A stretch of DNA of 64,000 bases from Branchinecta lynchi (Eukaryota > Arthropoda > Branchiopoda > Anostraca > Branchinectidae), in NCBI GenBank assembly GCA_023053575.1, contig JAKZAP010000013.1, positions 3,358,001-3,422,000 on the forward strand, written 5' to 3'. Made by a program: the position numbers and the translations under genes. Shown piece after piece: positions 31,879 to 42,179 of the stretch; positions within the stretch are counted from its first letter, which is position 1; every line of letters starts with the position of its first letter. Below the pieces are notes generated by a model. That model did not search any database. It was not told the origin of the DNA and saw only the letters and a list, made by a program, of their open reading frames with translations.

Positions 31879-32576
31879 CCCTTTGGTTAAGGACGAGGGC
31901 TAGTGGCGTTTGTCCGTAGGAAAGCCAAAAGCCCACCGAGCTTCGAAATGGGTATCTAGAAGAAATCTATGGAAGAGCACGGGATAGCTAAATAATCTAC
32001 CTGATTCGGACAAAGGAAATAACCACTTTATCAGTTCACTACCACGCCGGACGGGTTCTCCACATCCAGTGTTGCCACTCGACCGGCACCGCTTCGCGGT
32101 GCCGGCCTCGTCAAAAAGCGGCATTTCTGCGGTATCCTTCAACCAAAATGCGGTAACATTCGCGGCATGCCCTAAATTCTCGAAAAAAAACATTATTGAT
32201 ATTTTAGGGGGAGAAAAGGTAAAAAATGTCATTTTAATATGAATGTTGATTCAATGTCAAGTGAAGTGGGGTAGAAATCTGTCATAAATGCGAGAACACA
32301 CGTGCTGTCTAGCTTTCTTGTCAGTGGTCAAACGTGAGCTTGGTGCGGGGGAGCTACTGCGTTAACCCTAGTTTATCGTTGACCCTGTTCGAAAGAAGAA
32401 GAGATGGGTAGCTAGATTGACGTATCTTTTGGGGTGTGAGCATGGACATAAATATTCGCACCGTCTTACTACAGAAAACGGTGAAAAAAAAAAAAAAAAT
32501 TCTCTTAACACAATCCAATAATGCAGTATATTCAGTTAAAAGATACAAATTAAGTTTGCTTTTCAGTTAAACTTTA

Positions 32577-32665
32577 AGGAGTCTGGCGAGGACCGGATAC
32601 CTACAAGATCCAATTGTCTAAATCAATATTAAATTTTTGGGATTCCGTAGAAACCTTTGGTCAAT
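32577..32665 (-). mobile_element. GGGATCCC-family fragment, reversed
   Basis: Reads GGAGTCTGGCGAGGACCGG ... TTTTTGGGATTCC ... GAAACCTTTGGT, the reverse of the family's first ~90 bp. It faces the plus-strand copy at 32934. Confidence 0.75.
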
Positions 32666-32933
32666 GTTCATTTAGGACGACCTGGTAGGCCACCCTGTTC
32701 TATCTTCTGTTTTGGACTTCTTTTGTTTTGTTTGTTTTTTCCACTTTAACAGCCGCACATTAAGTTATCAAATATTTTGCGTCCAGACGGCCGAGTCGGA
32801 AAGAAGGAAGGCTGGATGGAGTCGACAAGCGTTATCAAGAAAATCGCTAATTTAAAAAAATCAATATTGCCGAGCTATTTCATCATGGAAAGATCATTTC
32901 TAGTAAAAGTTAGGCTTTGATAACTGTCGGTAA

Positions 32934-33746
32934 CAAGACCAAAGGTTTCGATAGAATCCCAAAATATTTGATACAGACAAATGGGTCTTGTCTTCGCCAC
33001 GCTCCTTGAATATTTGTATTATTAAAATTTAAAAACAGATTAAGGCTAAATAGCTAATCACCTGAGAAAACCAAGTTCCGATATGGATTCCGCATGTGTG
33101 TTTACTATAAGTCATATGTAATTTGACGAGACTGATCGGAACTTCCTGCCTTACTTCTGCCAAATTTCCGGCTTCGACCGAATTCCAGGCAAACTTACCC
33201 TCTCCTGACCCTGATAACAAACATCTAATCAACTTCAAATAAAACTTTAACTTATAATAAATTTTCCGGGTTTCAGTCGGATTCCGGGTGAAGTATATGT
33301 TCGGGTAAGAAATGATTGTTATATACGGATTCAGATCTCTTCTTAACCCTGCAACAGATCGAAAAATCTGGCCAGAAAACACCTTCAAATAAAACTTTCA
33401 CTTTAACCAATTTTCCGGTTTTGGCAGAATTCCAGGCGAACTACTTGTCCGGCAAGAAAATGGTGTTCATAGTCGTTTTCAGCATGTCTTCTTACCCCTT
33501 AATCGACTATATCATTAGCTGTTTAAAAACATGCTGCTTGCCCCTTAATCTGAACCCCTCCCCACCCTACATGTAGGGCTTAGAGCCCATCTACGAACTA
33601 GTCCTTTCCGTTGACCCAAAGAATCCTCACACCAAGTTACATAAAATATCTCTTTCCTTCGAGAGTTATCGTGCTCACAGAACGGACGGACAGACGGCTT
33701 TTGCGATCTCATTGCGACCAAAACTTACGTTTTGGGATCCCAAAAA
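32934..33746 (+). mobile_element. GGGATCCC-family element, long copy B
   Basis: Begins AACAAGACCAAAGGTTTCGA and ends TTTTGGGATCCCAAAA. Three internal units with TTCCGGxTTxGxCxGATTCC are visible, then CTACATGTAGGGCTTAGAGC and ACGGACGGACAGACGG. Nested in the 32067-34434 element. Confidence 0.85.
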
Positions 33747-34869
33747 CTACGAGCCGGTCGGTAAATACCTTGCTGAATAGTACCGCCTCTGGTTGACAGT
33801 ATGTATATGACAAATCCGAATTTTCAGTAGACGACTAACTGGCAAATAGTTAAAACGTCCTGTTTTGGTAAAAACAAGAAAACAGATCATAGAAGCCGCC
33901 TACCCTCTAGGATAGGCCAGTACTTTTGGGGTCAATAAACTCTCGCTGACTTGATGACATATTCTTAAATAAAGTCATTACTTACCATCACACAGTCCTA
34001 TGGCGTAAAATCCTGTGACGCAAGATAAGTCTGGCCTATTGCTAACTCCAAAACACAAACTAAAATGGACTGTTTGGTTCTGACAAGGGTCATCGGATGA
34101 ACTGAGAATTTCAAACTTCTGATCAACTCAACCCATGTGGTGAACTAATTGTCTCCCAGGGGACAAGCTACCGACAGGCAGGTCATTAATTAAGGTCCGT
34201 AGTGGACTTCCACGAATCGAATCGAACGCGGCTTTGAAATCCTAATTTTATGCAACAAAGACAGGCGAGAAAGATTCGCGTAAGGCGAGAAACTTCCAGT
34301 TGGACAAATTTTACGTAATGGAAAAAAGCATTTCGCGGCATAATTGCGGCGTGCGGCATCATAAAAATTTTACGCGGCATTTCCCTCAGAATCGCGGCAT
34401 TATGCCGCGAAATGCGGCACAAGTGGCAACACTGTCCACATCAACTGATACGCTCCGGCCGAAAGGTTGTTACGTCTATCTCAAATGAACTCGAATGGAG
34501 CCAGTGCTCCAGGAGGTATAATCGTATTTCTTTAGCATGTTTTGCCCGGGCCTCACTATAGTCACACCTGGTAATAAAGCTGGTAATGAGACCGTCTTAC
34601 GGTCGAAACTGGGAAGAAAAGACGCTGAAAACGTAAGATAGTCGAGATGGAAAAATCCATCTCTGCCATTTTGAAACGTATCTTTGGAGTGTTTGGACCA
34701 ATCACAGACCAGAGTCACTGACTTTAGCCAGTTGTGTTTACCTTTGAGTGATGATGGTGGTAATATGTCATAATTTCTTCGTTCCAGGTGTGACCAGGAT
34801 GAGACGTAAGACTCGGTAGTAACCAAATTAACGAACCAAATTACGTACAGATGTGACTGAATGTGGCCG

Positions 34870-35115
34870 GGGCATTTCGCTATAGGATACGTCTCCTTTC
34901 GCCAAAATTTATTAACACAATTATGGTTAAACTGCATCTTCCATCATCTCAAACTCCGAATAAATAAGTACTGAGTTACGGAAAACATATTGCTCCAATT
35001 TCGGATATATAGATGTAGGTTATGTTGGATGATTTATAATAATTATGAATGAACAAATCGTTGTCGATAACGATATTTCCGTTTCGATATTCGATATCGA
35101 TATTTGTTCCGATCA
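34870..35115. mobile_element. TAGTGTTGG-family MITE, partial, reversed relative to 58998
   Basis: Matches the reverse complement of 59070-59270 (CGCCAAAATTT, GAAAACATATTGCTCCAATT, GGATATATAGATGTAGGTTA, TTCGATATCGATA). Neither terminal repeat is preserved. Confidence 0.7.
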
Positions 35116-35195
35116 CTGTTTTCGGGCGGGATTACTGATCCTATGGTCGGCTTCTACCAGACTATTGTAGTGGTTTTCGAACTCTGTTCACAAGC

Positions 35196-35248
35196 CCCTC
35201 GGTAGCTCAGATGGTAGAGCGACTGCCTTGTAAGCAGAGGGTCCTGGG
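35196..35248 (+). repeat. tRNA-Thr(TGT)-like, 3'-truncated
   Basis: CCCTCGGTAGCTCAGATGGT then AGAGCGACTGC and loop CTTGTAA give acceptor, D-arm and an anticodon arm with TGT. The sequence breaks off in the T-arm (GGTCCTGGG, then poly-A). The upstream flank GAACTCTGTT..ACAAGCC is shared with 38428-38500, suggesting a SINE or duplicated pseudogene. Confidence 0.65.
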
Positions 35249-35907
35249 AAAAAAACATTTTGCTGCTGTCAAACAAAAATTTAAAAAAATTACAAATTTT
35301 GTGGCATCTATTTCTGTTGATAATTGGTTCTGAGTTTTTCTGTCCTTAACTCTCAAATTACCACATTTTCAAGAAGAAAAGATGTACATGTTCAGTAAGT
35401 TAGTCAATAAAATTGGACTTGTTGGTGCAAAGGGCGATTTTGACTCCCGACACCGAGGAAAATACCACCGATGGCCATTGAAAATAACCTATCCGAGCCG
35501 AAGGCCGTTGGGATCTAAAAATGATCCTAGGGCTTATGACTGTCCCGTCACGACGGCTCCAACCTAAGCGTGCCACAAGATTCCCGCCTCGAAAACCCCT
35601 CCACACTTGCCGGATCCATGGACTGCAGTCCAGACTCAAAACAGAACATCTGGGACATGTCAGCTGTCGAAGGCTGCATGTTATTTCTTCTTCGTAACGG
35701 GAGCTTAATAAGTCTGAGACTGTTACGGTTACTGCACCCAGCGTCATCATCTGCCAAGCAACAGGGAAGGGAGGGGGCTAAAAACTGCCGATCTGCTGTT
35801 GGGAATGGCTCGAAGCCTCTAATCTCATTTGTCGAGGGAAACGGCGTATTAAACAATAATACCGTACGTCGTTCGCCAGGAAAATAAATCCTTCAAAAGA
35901 ACTTAAA

Positions 35908-36271
35908 GGAAATGGTAGTGTTGGACCATATTTGTATGTTTTGATGTATCGATATATCGATATTTCTTTACCACGTTTCGAAATAGGATACGTTTCGTTT
36001 CGTCAAAATTTAAGAACAAAATGTCATTAAATTGCGTCTTGCATCGTCACAAACTCCGAATAAAGAAGAAATGAATTACGGAAAACCTATTGCTCCAGTT
36101 ACGGATATATAAATGTGGGTTATTTTCGGTTATTTTGTATTATTTAGTTATTATGAGTGAACAAATATCGTTTTGATATCGATATTTACATTTCGATACC
36201 TGGTCGATATTTGGTCCGATATTTCGATGTATGGTTATCGATATCGAATACTGCCCAACGCTAGAAATGAA
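35908..36271. mobile_element. TAGTGTTGG-family MITE, copy 2
   Basis: The element 35916-36263 starts TAGTGTTGGACCATA and ends CTGCCCAACGCTA. It is rich in ATATCGATAT. Flanks GGAAATGG and GAAATGAA suggest a decayed 8-bp duplication. Confidence 0.75.
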
Positions 36272-37431
36272 GATGAATAATTACTTTTTTTACTAGCATG
36301 TTTATTTTTTTTCTTGAACTAATGTGAGCGCATATGAACGTATCAAGAGACGCAAATTTACTCACAGAAAATACATTTTACAGCGGATGTGCTGTATTTC
36401 CAGTTAGTCAAACTAGATAATGATTTCGATAATCATCCGATCGGCTTCAAGGAAGTTAGGCCCGCGCGGCTCATAGAGATAGATCATACGACCCTGAGGA
36501 GTGGTTCCAGTGGGATTCGGCAACTGTCCGGCGAAAAAAAAAATGACCTACCGTTTCCTGGGCGTACAGGAGTCAGCTTGGGCTCAAAGAATATTTGGTG
36601 TAAAAAATGAGTTACGGAGGCTAACTAAAGGTACGGTAACTTAAACACCACGAGGCACCAGAGAGCATAGACACGGGCTCTATTTCACACACAAAATTGC
36701 AGAACCAGCCTCATTTATCTATTTTGTATTATTCCCAACCCATAGTTAGACCCCTCAAATCTCGTCAAAACAAATGTAATTTGACCACTTTCGTCCGCAT
36801 CTTAAGATCTGGATATTCTAGGATACTAAATGGTAACAGCTCTATCGCACGGACGTGATGCTATTTAACCAGAATGATTGTGCAAAGGAAGTTAAACATA
36901 AGTAAATAGGCCTATCAGCTAAAGCAAACACTTATCCTTCTTCCGTCGGTGGGTCAAATAGAAAGACAATATTTTGAGCTTTCTTTGGGACCTTGTCAGA
37001 CTTCAGAGAAGAGACTCACAGGGGGTTCCGGAATCAGCTAATACTAAAATTAGAACAAAAATACCTTAAAACCTAGCCTTGTCAGAGTGTAGCCGGTGTC
37101 GGGGAGGGAGAAGCCCCTTGGTCCTTCCTGACACCGATGGGACTTCACGATAATAATTTTATTGTAGTAATTCTGATAAACTAGATTACCCCCGGTTACC
37201 TCCCACAACTTCTAACGCGAACCAAGGTCAAGGTATTCACGTCTTGTGGGACAGCTCGGCAAATATCTCGATCAGAACACGGATGGCGAGAAGGGAGGTT
37301 GGCACCTCCCTCCAAACATCGCGGTTTTCACCTAGCCGAGCGTTACACAAGCACCACGACCAAGGTCATGGTGTTCGATTCTCCGAGACGTACAATCGTC
37401 CCAACCACCGCTTTCGACGACCAGCTGTAAG

Positions 37432-37820
37432 CAGGGATCCATAAATTTCCTGTAATGACTCGCCATTCAGGGGGCTTGTCATTTCCTATGCTTCTATGTT
37501 GCTATGTTGCCCGAGCCTCACCTAGTTTCCAAAAATTCCGCTTGGGTCGAATCGGCATTCTTGCTCAGATAGACAAAATTGCCAGCATGCCACCAGGTAC
37601 CTAAGCTAGGACAAAAGATCCAAGATACTCTTCCATTACAGAGAAATATTCCTAGTTCAGCACAACAGCTGCGAAAAATTTTGTCTATCTAGATAGTCGG
37701 GGATTTTATCCCCGTGGGTATTTTTCGAACTATCTGACGCTCGGTCAAGAGCGCATCAGAAATCTCTTACTGACAAGCCCCCTGAATGGCGAGTCATTAC
37801 AGGAAATTTATGGGTCCCTG
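37432..37820. mobile_element. CAGGGATCC foldback MITE
   Basis: Ends form ~50-bp inverted repeats: CAGGGATCCATAAATTTCCT...GGCTTGTCA (37432-37483) and its complement (37769-37820). The CAGGG terminus resembles hAT ends. Flanks CTGTAAG and ATGTAAG may be a decayed duplication. The spacer contains CAAAATTGCC/AATTTTGTCTATC words and no ORF. Confidence 0.8.
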
Positions 37821-38427
37821 ATGTAAGTAAGTAGGCCTAAATAAGTATATTTATAACCCACAAAATCTTTTACGACAAAAGAGAATGCAGTAAAGATAAA
37901 TAGAAAAAAGAAAAGAACAAAAGACAGCAGGAGAATAATATACGAAAAATACAATAGGCCTACAACTATCAATCAAAAAAGTATAATCAGTCGGTGATGC
38001 GGCAACAGACTTAGACCAGATTTCTGACGGAAATAAGTGTGCAATTCTTGCAGCCGTGACAAAATGTCAGTGGCAAACCAATCACGGCAGAAGCCAGAGA
38101 GTTGCCAATTCCTGCCCCTGTGGTACACACATAGGCGGGCGTTATACCAACCTCCAGGGTTTCAAGTGTCAAAACAACTTACTTTTCACCAGCCGCTTAG
38201 GTCCCGGTGAGTAGTGTCAACTTACTTCAAATTGTAGCCACCCCCCCCCCTCCCCCCTGCTCGAGAGTTATGAAGTCTTTCGAGGTCTATGAGCTCATAG
38301 TCATGGCGTTTGTTACAGACAGACGGGCAGACAGTACAGCTGCTATATGGAATTCGGGCTAGTGGCCGCAAGTGCCATAAGAAAGGAGGGCAACATTTTA
38401 TAAGTAGTGAACTGAAAGACAAAAATG

Positions 38428-38500
38428 GTCCTCAGCCGGGATTTGAACCCAGGACCCTCTGCTTACAGGGCAGGCGCTATACCATTTGAGCTACCGAGGG
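38428..38500 (-). tRNA. tRNA-Thr(TGT) pseudogene or SINE head
   Basis: The reverse strand reads CCCTCGGTAGCTCAAATGGT, then anticodon loop CCTGTAA (TGT), then GGGTTCAAATCCC and CTGAGGA. All arms are present, but base 33 is C instead of the required U, the outermost acceptor pair is mismatched, and the anticodon stem has a mismatch. I read it as a pseudogene or tRNA-derived element. Its flank (TTACAAGCC) matches 35185-35195. Confidence 0.5.
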
Positions 38501-38651
38501 GCTTGTAAACAGAGTTCACGTGACTCAGACAACGGAGTCCTAGACCTCTAAATTATATTCGAAAAAACTGTTTCCGGTTTATTGGTCACGGTACAAGTAA
38601 GTCCCTTGTGTAAAGCGACATCTATGTATTATTGAAGGAGGGCAAGCTTAC

Positions 38652-38809
38652 CAGACGCTCTGTCGCCGCAGACCACGCACTTGTCAATGTTCCCGGTAAG
38701 AGAGAGACCGACTCGGGACCGTTCGGGACCAATGACCATTCCCAGGTTATTCGCTAGACTGCTGGCGTATTGTTGAAATTCCATCATCGGTGAAAGCGCA
38801 AAGATTCAG
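38652..38809 (-). CDS. Hr78: Hr78 exon 1: 5' UTR end, start codon, first half of zinc finger 1
   Basis: The exon begins after a good acceptor (TTTGTTTCTAG) at 38810-38811 and ends at a strong donor, TCTG|GTAAGC. The coding part runs 38787-38652: 45 codons plus 1 nt. Translation starts at a tandem ATG ATG (38787), and a TGA lies in frame 7 codons upstream, so the start is well bounded. Residues 1-36 are a short N-terminal A/B region. Residues 37-45 read CVVCGDRAS, giving the first two zinc ligands, Cys37 and Cys40. The intron falls within the glycine codon before RHYG, the conserved NR2-type position. The acceptor upstream of the ATG implies at least one non-coding 5' exon, which I did not find. 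Because the signal is short, the exact 5' end (38809) is less certain than the rest. Confidence 0.9.
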
Positions 38810-40010
38810 CTAGAAACAAATTTATGTTAAAATATACCACAAAAATCAGGCAATGATTTATTTCTTGAGATACATTCTCGGTACGCTAAAAACTACTTAA
38901 ACATTCTCTGAACTGCGTGCAAACATCCCAAATCTCATCCTCCTCCCCATCCACGCTCGGCGTTTAAGCTGTAAAAGCAAAATGAAAATAGGAAACAAGT
39001 CAAACTCAACGAGGAATAAACTGTCGCTGATGCTAAAGGTCGTTTCGACAAAATTAGCGATACGGAGCGAAAATTTCGATAAAAAGTTCTTTTACTTTAC
39101 TACGTACTGGAAATGTCAAATGCCCCATCTCCCACCCGCGCTACGCTGATAAAAAAAAAAAAAATACAAAACAAAGTAAATGATCACCAGGTCAAAATGT
39201 AAACGATTCCCAGCTCAGTTGTTCCTCCCCCGATTAACGAAACGGAACAAAAAATCCGATAATAAAGCCCCGACACTAATGCCCCATCCTAGCCTACGAG
39301 CTAAAAAAAACAAAAGGTGAAAGTCGACGAAAAAATGTAACTAATTCTCAGCCAGGTCATTTCCACCCAATTAGAAGCATGGTACAAAAAGATTTATATA
39401 ACAATAAACCACTCTGCGGGAAGCGAGGAAGTGGTATTTCTCTGTGACTGCAGCCGCCGCAAAAATGTTCAGTGTGTCCAGCTGATTTAAAATTGCGACA
39501 CAACAATTGGATTCGTTGGTATAAGTGCCGGGTTGTCTTTAATTTTTGGTACTGCATCGTTTAGCGGTATGATGAACCTGGGAAATATAAACTGATATTT
39601 CCCGATCCACTCAAACAGATGGTTTTAAAAAATGAAATCGCTGCTCCAATAACGGAGCCGGCTATTGACTTTGGAAAAAGGCAAAAATATGTGAACAATT
39701 TGAATCCAAACTGTTTTGTTTTTTTCGTATTTCTTGGTCCAGTAGAGATCGGTGCACGAGCTACCCTTTACGAAAAAAAGACATGTCTACCCTTCAGTTC
39801 TGTTCAAGGTTAATTTCCGTTAAAACAAATGTCAAAAATGACCAGGCTTAAGATTCTTGGTGGAAGATGGCAGGGGTTATCTGAGAAACATCCCCATGGC
39901 AAAACGTCAGCAGGCGTTCCCTGTAAGCAGCTGGTAGAGATCAGTGATCCAGACTAGAATCGTTAAATTAGACTAGTGTGACCTAATGGCTCACCAGACA
40001 AGCAGTGCTG
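38810..40010. other. Upstream flank of Hr78, nothing recognised
   Basis: AT-rich sequence that should contain the 5' UTR intron of Hr78. No promoter element, first exon or other gene could be supported. Short frames at 39357-39557 (-) and 39619-39813 (+) are unassigned. Confidence 0.5.
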
Positions 40011-40200
40011 GTTTAATATGCAAACTATTCCCCAATTTATACCCGTTGCAATACCCCAGTTTCTTTACCTAGCTCCCTTCTGGCAAATATTCTCAGCTAG
40101 TGAAAAAAACAAACTCCGGTCCACGTTCTTTAGATTCTCCAAATACTTACTTCGGCTCCCCCCTTGGACAAGAAATACCAAAATGACGAAAATATATAAC

Positions 40201-40361
40201 ATTCACTGTAAAACAAATCTTGAAGTATTTGCTACTGTGATTAATCTTGTCTTTATTGAGATAAGATTATGCCTAATTCGGATTAATTTCATCCCAATAG
40301 AGATAAGATTAATCCCAGTAGTAAATACTGCATCCTTATTCGGAGAAACTTTTTACAGTGT
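40201..40361. mobile_element. ACACTGTAAA MITE, copy 2 (inside a LINE)
   Basis: Starts TTCACTGTAAAAC and ends TTTTTACAGTGT. It shares GATTAATCTT and AGATAAGATTA with 19328-19501. Comparison with 53263-53605 shows that it splits the LINE. Confidence 0.75.
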
Positions 40362-40448
40362 AAGAGACCTTGAGCTTGCTATCTCTAACCTGATTAGCAA
40401 GTACAACTAACCCACCCGTGGAGAAAAATTCTCACAGTTTAAGTGTAT

Positions 40449-40745
40449 ATGTCTGTAACGCTTGTTTATTGAGCCAAAAGGCCATACAAGATTTTATACA
40501 TTTTTAACTATACAAATAAACAATTACACCTCTAGAATACTATTCTACGTAATCTTAGCTAAACTTTCATTCCTGAGACTGAATCCTTTAGCCACATATT
40601 TACAAACCTCTACGATACATTTGGGTTTTGTAGATTTCAGGATACGGGGAAGCGAGACCAACCCACCCCCAACAAATCTTACTCTCAAATGCGAAAGCTC
40701 TTGGCACTCTAAGAGGAAGTGGTTCGAATCCTCCTCCTGCAACTT
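40449..40745. mobile_element. ~295-bp insert in LINE 3' UTR, SINE-like
   Basis: Absent from the sister LINE copy at 53440. One end has TGTTTATTGAGCCAAAAGGC. The other carries GAAGTGGTTCGAATCCTCCT, a B-box-like tRNA sequence. Likely a SINE or a second retrotransposon 3' end. Confidence 0.55.
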
Positions 40746-41689
40746 CAGTTTTTAGTCAGTCAGAGAGTCTCAGTTTGAAATTGTCGATTTGTTGTGTGTT
40801 TCCTATGAAGTGTTGCGTATTGCTTTTGTTTTGTTTTTCTTTTCGTTTTTGTAATCCGTCCTTTTTCTGTTTGAAATGACGGGTGATAAATAAATAAAAA
40901 AAAAAAATACCCCGTCTATGGGTGTTACGTCTACGGGACCTTCAACAACAGATGAAACAATACTGATTTGGTCTTCGGAAAAAAGTTGCAACATAACCTT
41001 GTTAACAAAACCTTATAACCCAATATTCGTTAACGTTAATGTTTAATTTTCGGCCATTACTGTTATTTGGTTGACCAAAACCGTACCAGGAGATATTTAC
41101 GAGGGAGAGAGGGGGACAATTTTTAATCCGTCAGTACCCACAAGGTTGTTTATTTCTAAAACAAATCATAATGAATGAGTTAACTAAAAAAGATTTGCTG
41201 ACAATTTCTCTATTCCGCTTGTCTGTGTTTTATTTTGGAGAAGCCGCGTGTTTTAAATTTGTATTTTTTTCGACAAAATGTATCATTATGAGGACAGATG
41301 GAAAAGGCGGGTAGAAATTTCAAGGCTGAGCTCTCACGTCGATTGCCGGAGGTTAGGCAATTAAAGCATTTACCGCACTGGAGATTACACGTCATCCCCT
41401 ACAATTTGCCGAGCAAGGGCACTTTCAAACAAAACTAACGGTCCCAGAAGTGTCGCATTAACAAGCAATTTTTTCAGAACTTGACATCCCTACATTATCC
41501 ACTATGCCCATTCTTCATACCTTAAATGGACCGACGGGCAGCAACAACCGGCAACAAATTATCACCGTCACACCCTCATTTCAAGTGACCCTGAGGAGTA
41601 CAAAAAAATAGAGCACCCAAAATATATTAGTTTATTATGGTATAAATACAAGATGCGTATTATTTTTATTCACTAGGAATTATAGCCAA

Positions 41690-42172
41690 CATCTACTTTC
41701 AAAGTGTCTGTCTTAACTATAACACTAGCGCAACCTACTTCTGTAATCGATCCATCCGTCCTTAAACTCGAAGACCTGAATCCAAGGCTGTATCCAGGGG
41801 GGGGGAGGGGTATGAGGTTGAAACCCCCTCCGAAACATACAAAAAAACTCATTTTTATAGGCTTTTCCCTGTGATCTATGTCTTTTTTGTACTTTTTTGG
41901 GAAACCAGCAGGCAAAAATCCCACCGAAAGTGACCCCCCCCCCCCCCCCCCCAAAAAAAAAAAAAATTTCTGGCTTGCGAGAAGGTCATCTGTTACACAA
42001 AACGGTTATGTGAATTTTTCCGTGTTTTTTGCTAGAAGTCAACAGGGCTGAAGAAATGCTAAACAGCAAAAGCCGTGGATAAGCTGTTAAAAGCAGATCA
42101 AATTTTAAAGTACTGAACCACTGTAAAAGATTGGAACTTAGGAAGTAAATAGCGCGAGGGTCCTTAAAAGCC
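41690..42172. mobile_element. CTTAAAGGACC MITE, copy interrupted by a hAT MITE
   Basis: Left part 41700-41780 (TAACACTAGCGCAACCTACT) and right part 42030-42172 (AGAAGTCAACAGGG ... GGGTCCTTAAAAG) match the family. A GGCCCGTATCC MITE sits between them. Confidence 0.7.
41783..41981. mobile_element. hAT-like MITE, GGCCCGTATCC family, copy 3
   Basis: Starts CAAGGCTGTATCCAGG. The right end is degraded (TTTCTGGCTTGCG). A C-run followed by an A-run (41934-41966) marks expansion. Nested in a CTTAAAGGACC MITE. Confidence 0.7.
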
Positions 42173-42179
42173 TATGAAT

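Larger units (their letters stand above)
32059..34442. mobile_element. hAT-like element with nested insertions
   Basis: The element spans 32067-34434. The ends CAGTGTTGCCACT and AGTGGCAACACTG are followed inward by GCGGCAT/CCGCGAA-rich sequence. A perfect 8-bp target duplication, TCCACATC, is at 32059-32066 and 34435-34442. Inside are a reversed GGGATCCC-family fragment (32577-32665) and a full one (32934-33746), both later arrivals. No hAT transposase frame remains, so it is non-autonomous or decayed. Confidence 0.9.
28685..38651 (-). other. Hr78 intron 1 (about 10 kb, contents)
   Basis: Intron between the two halves of zinc finger 1. It holds a 389-bp foldback (37432-37820), two TAGTGTTGG-family copies (34870-35115, 35916-36263), a 2.37-kb hAT-like element with nested insertions (32067-34434), tRNA-like pieces (31795-31878, 35196-35248, 38428-38500) and an inverted repeat (30415-30650). 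Retrotransposon 3' ends are likely at 29170-29290 and 37840-37970. Between 36270-37430 and 28740-29400 I see nothing I can name. Confidence 0.85.
5159..38809 (-). other. Hr78: HR78-type orphan nuclear receptor gene (whole locus, 9 coding exons)
   Basis: Gene-level entry for a nuclear receptor of the HR78/TR2/TR4 group (NR2C/NR2D). Nine coding exons of 136, 180, 207, 90, 122, 206, 163, 109 and 293 nt join in frame to 1506 nt, which is 501 residues plus TGA. Every intron starts GT and ends AG, and the intron phases in order are 1,1,1,1,0,2,0,1. The protein has a C4-type DNA-binding domain (about residues 37-113), a long hinge, and a ligand-binding domain (about 285-490). In Drosophila, DHR78 is a nuclear orphan receptor needed for larval growth and ecdysone-triggered development and binds AGGTCA-type direct repeats. 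That role is family knowledge, not seen here. The locus spans 33.6 kb because the introns are full of transposons. Exons were placed by reading the reverse complement; no transcript was available. A missed small exon at a phase-1 junction cannot be excluded. Confidence 0.93.
40018..40910 (+). pseudogene. LINE ORF2 end and 3' UTR with two insertions
   Basis: Reads FRFSKYLLRLPPWTRNTKMT at 40125-40190, then an ACACTGTAAA MITE (40201-40361), then DLELAISNLISKYN and a stop (40410). The 3' UTR is interrupted at about 40449-40745. It ends with TTTGAAATGACGGGTGATAA and an AAATAAATAAAAA tail (40888-40907). The same element, without the insertions, is reversed at 53263-53605. Confidence 0.75.

Noticed and set aside
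34476..34937. 153-codon minus-strand ORF
   Set aside because: Its N-terminal half is the TAGTGTTGG-family MITE; the rest has no recognisable domain.
35548..35887. 102- and 105-codon overlapping ORFs on opposite strands
   Set aside because: Mutual shadows in a slightly GC-richer intron segment; no motif and no splice-site context.
37244..37444. Arg/His-rich 66-codon ORF
   Set aside because: Short, no domain, ends at the boundary of a foldback MITE; also in Hr78 intron 1 on the other strand.
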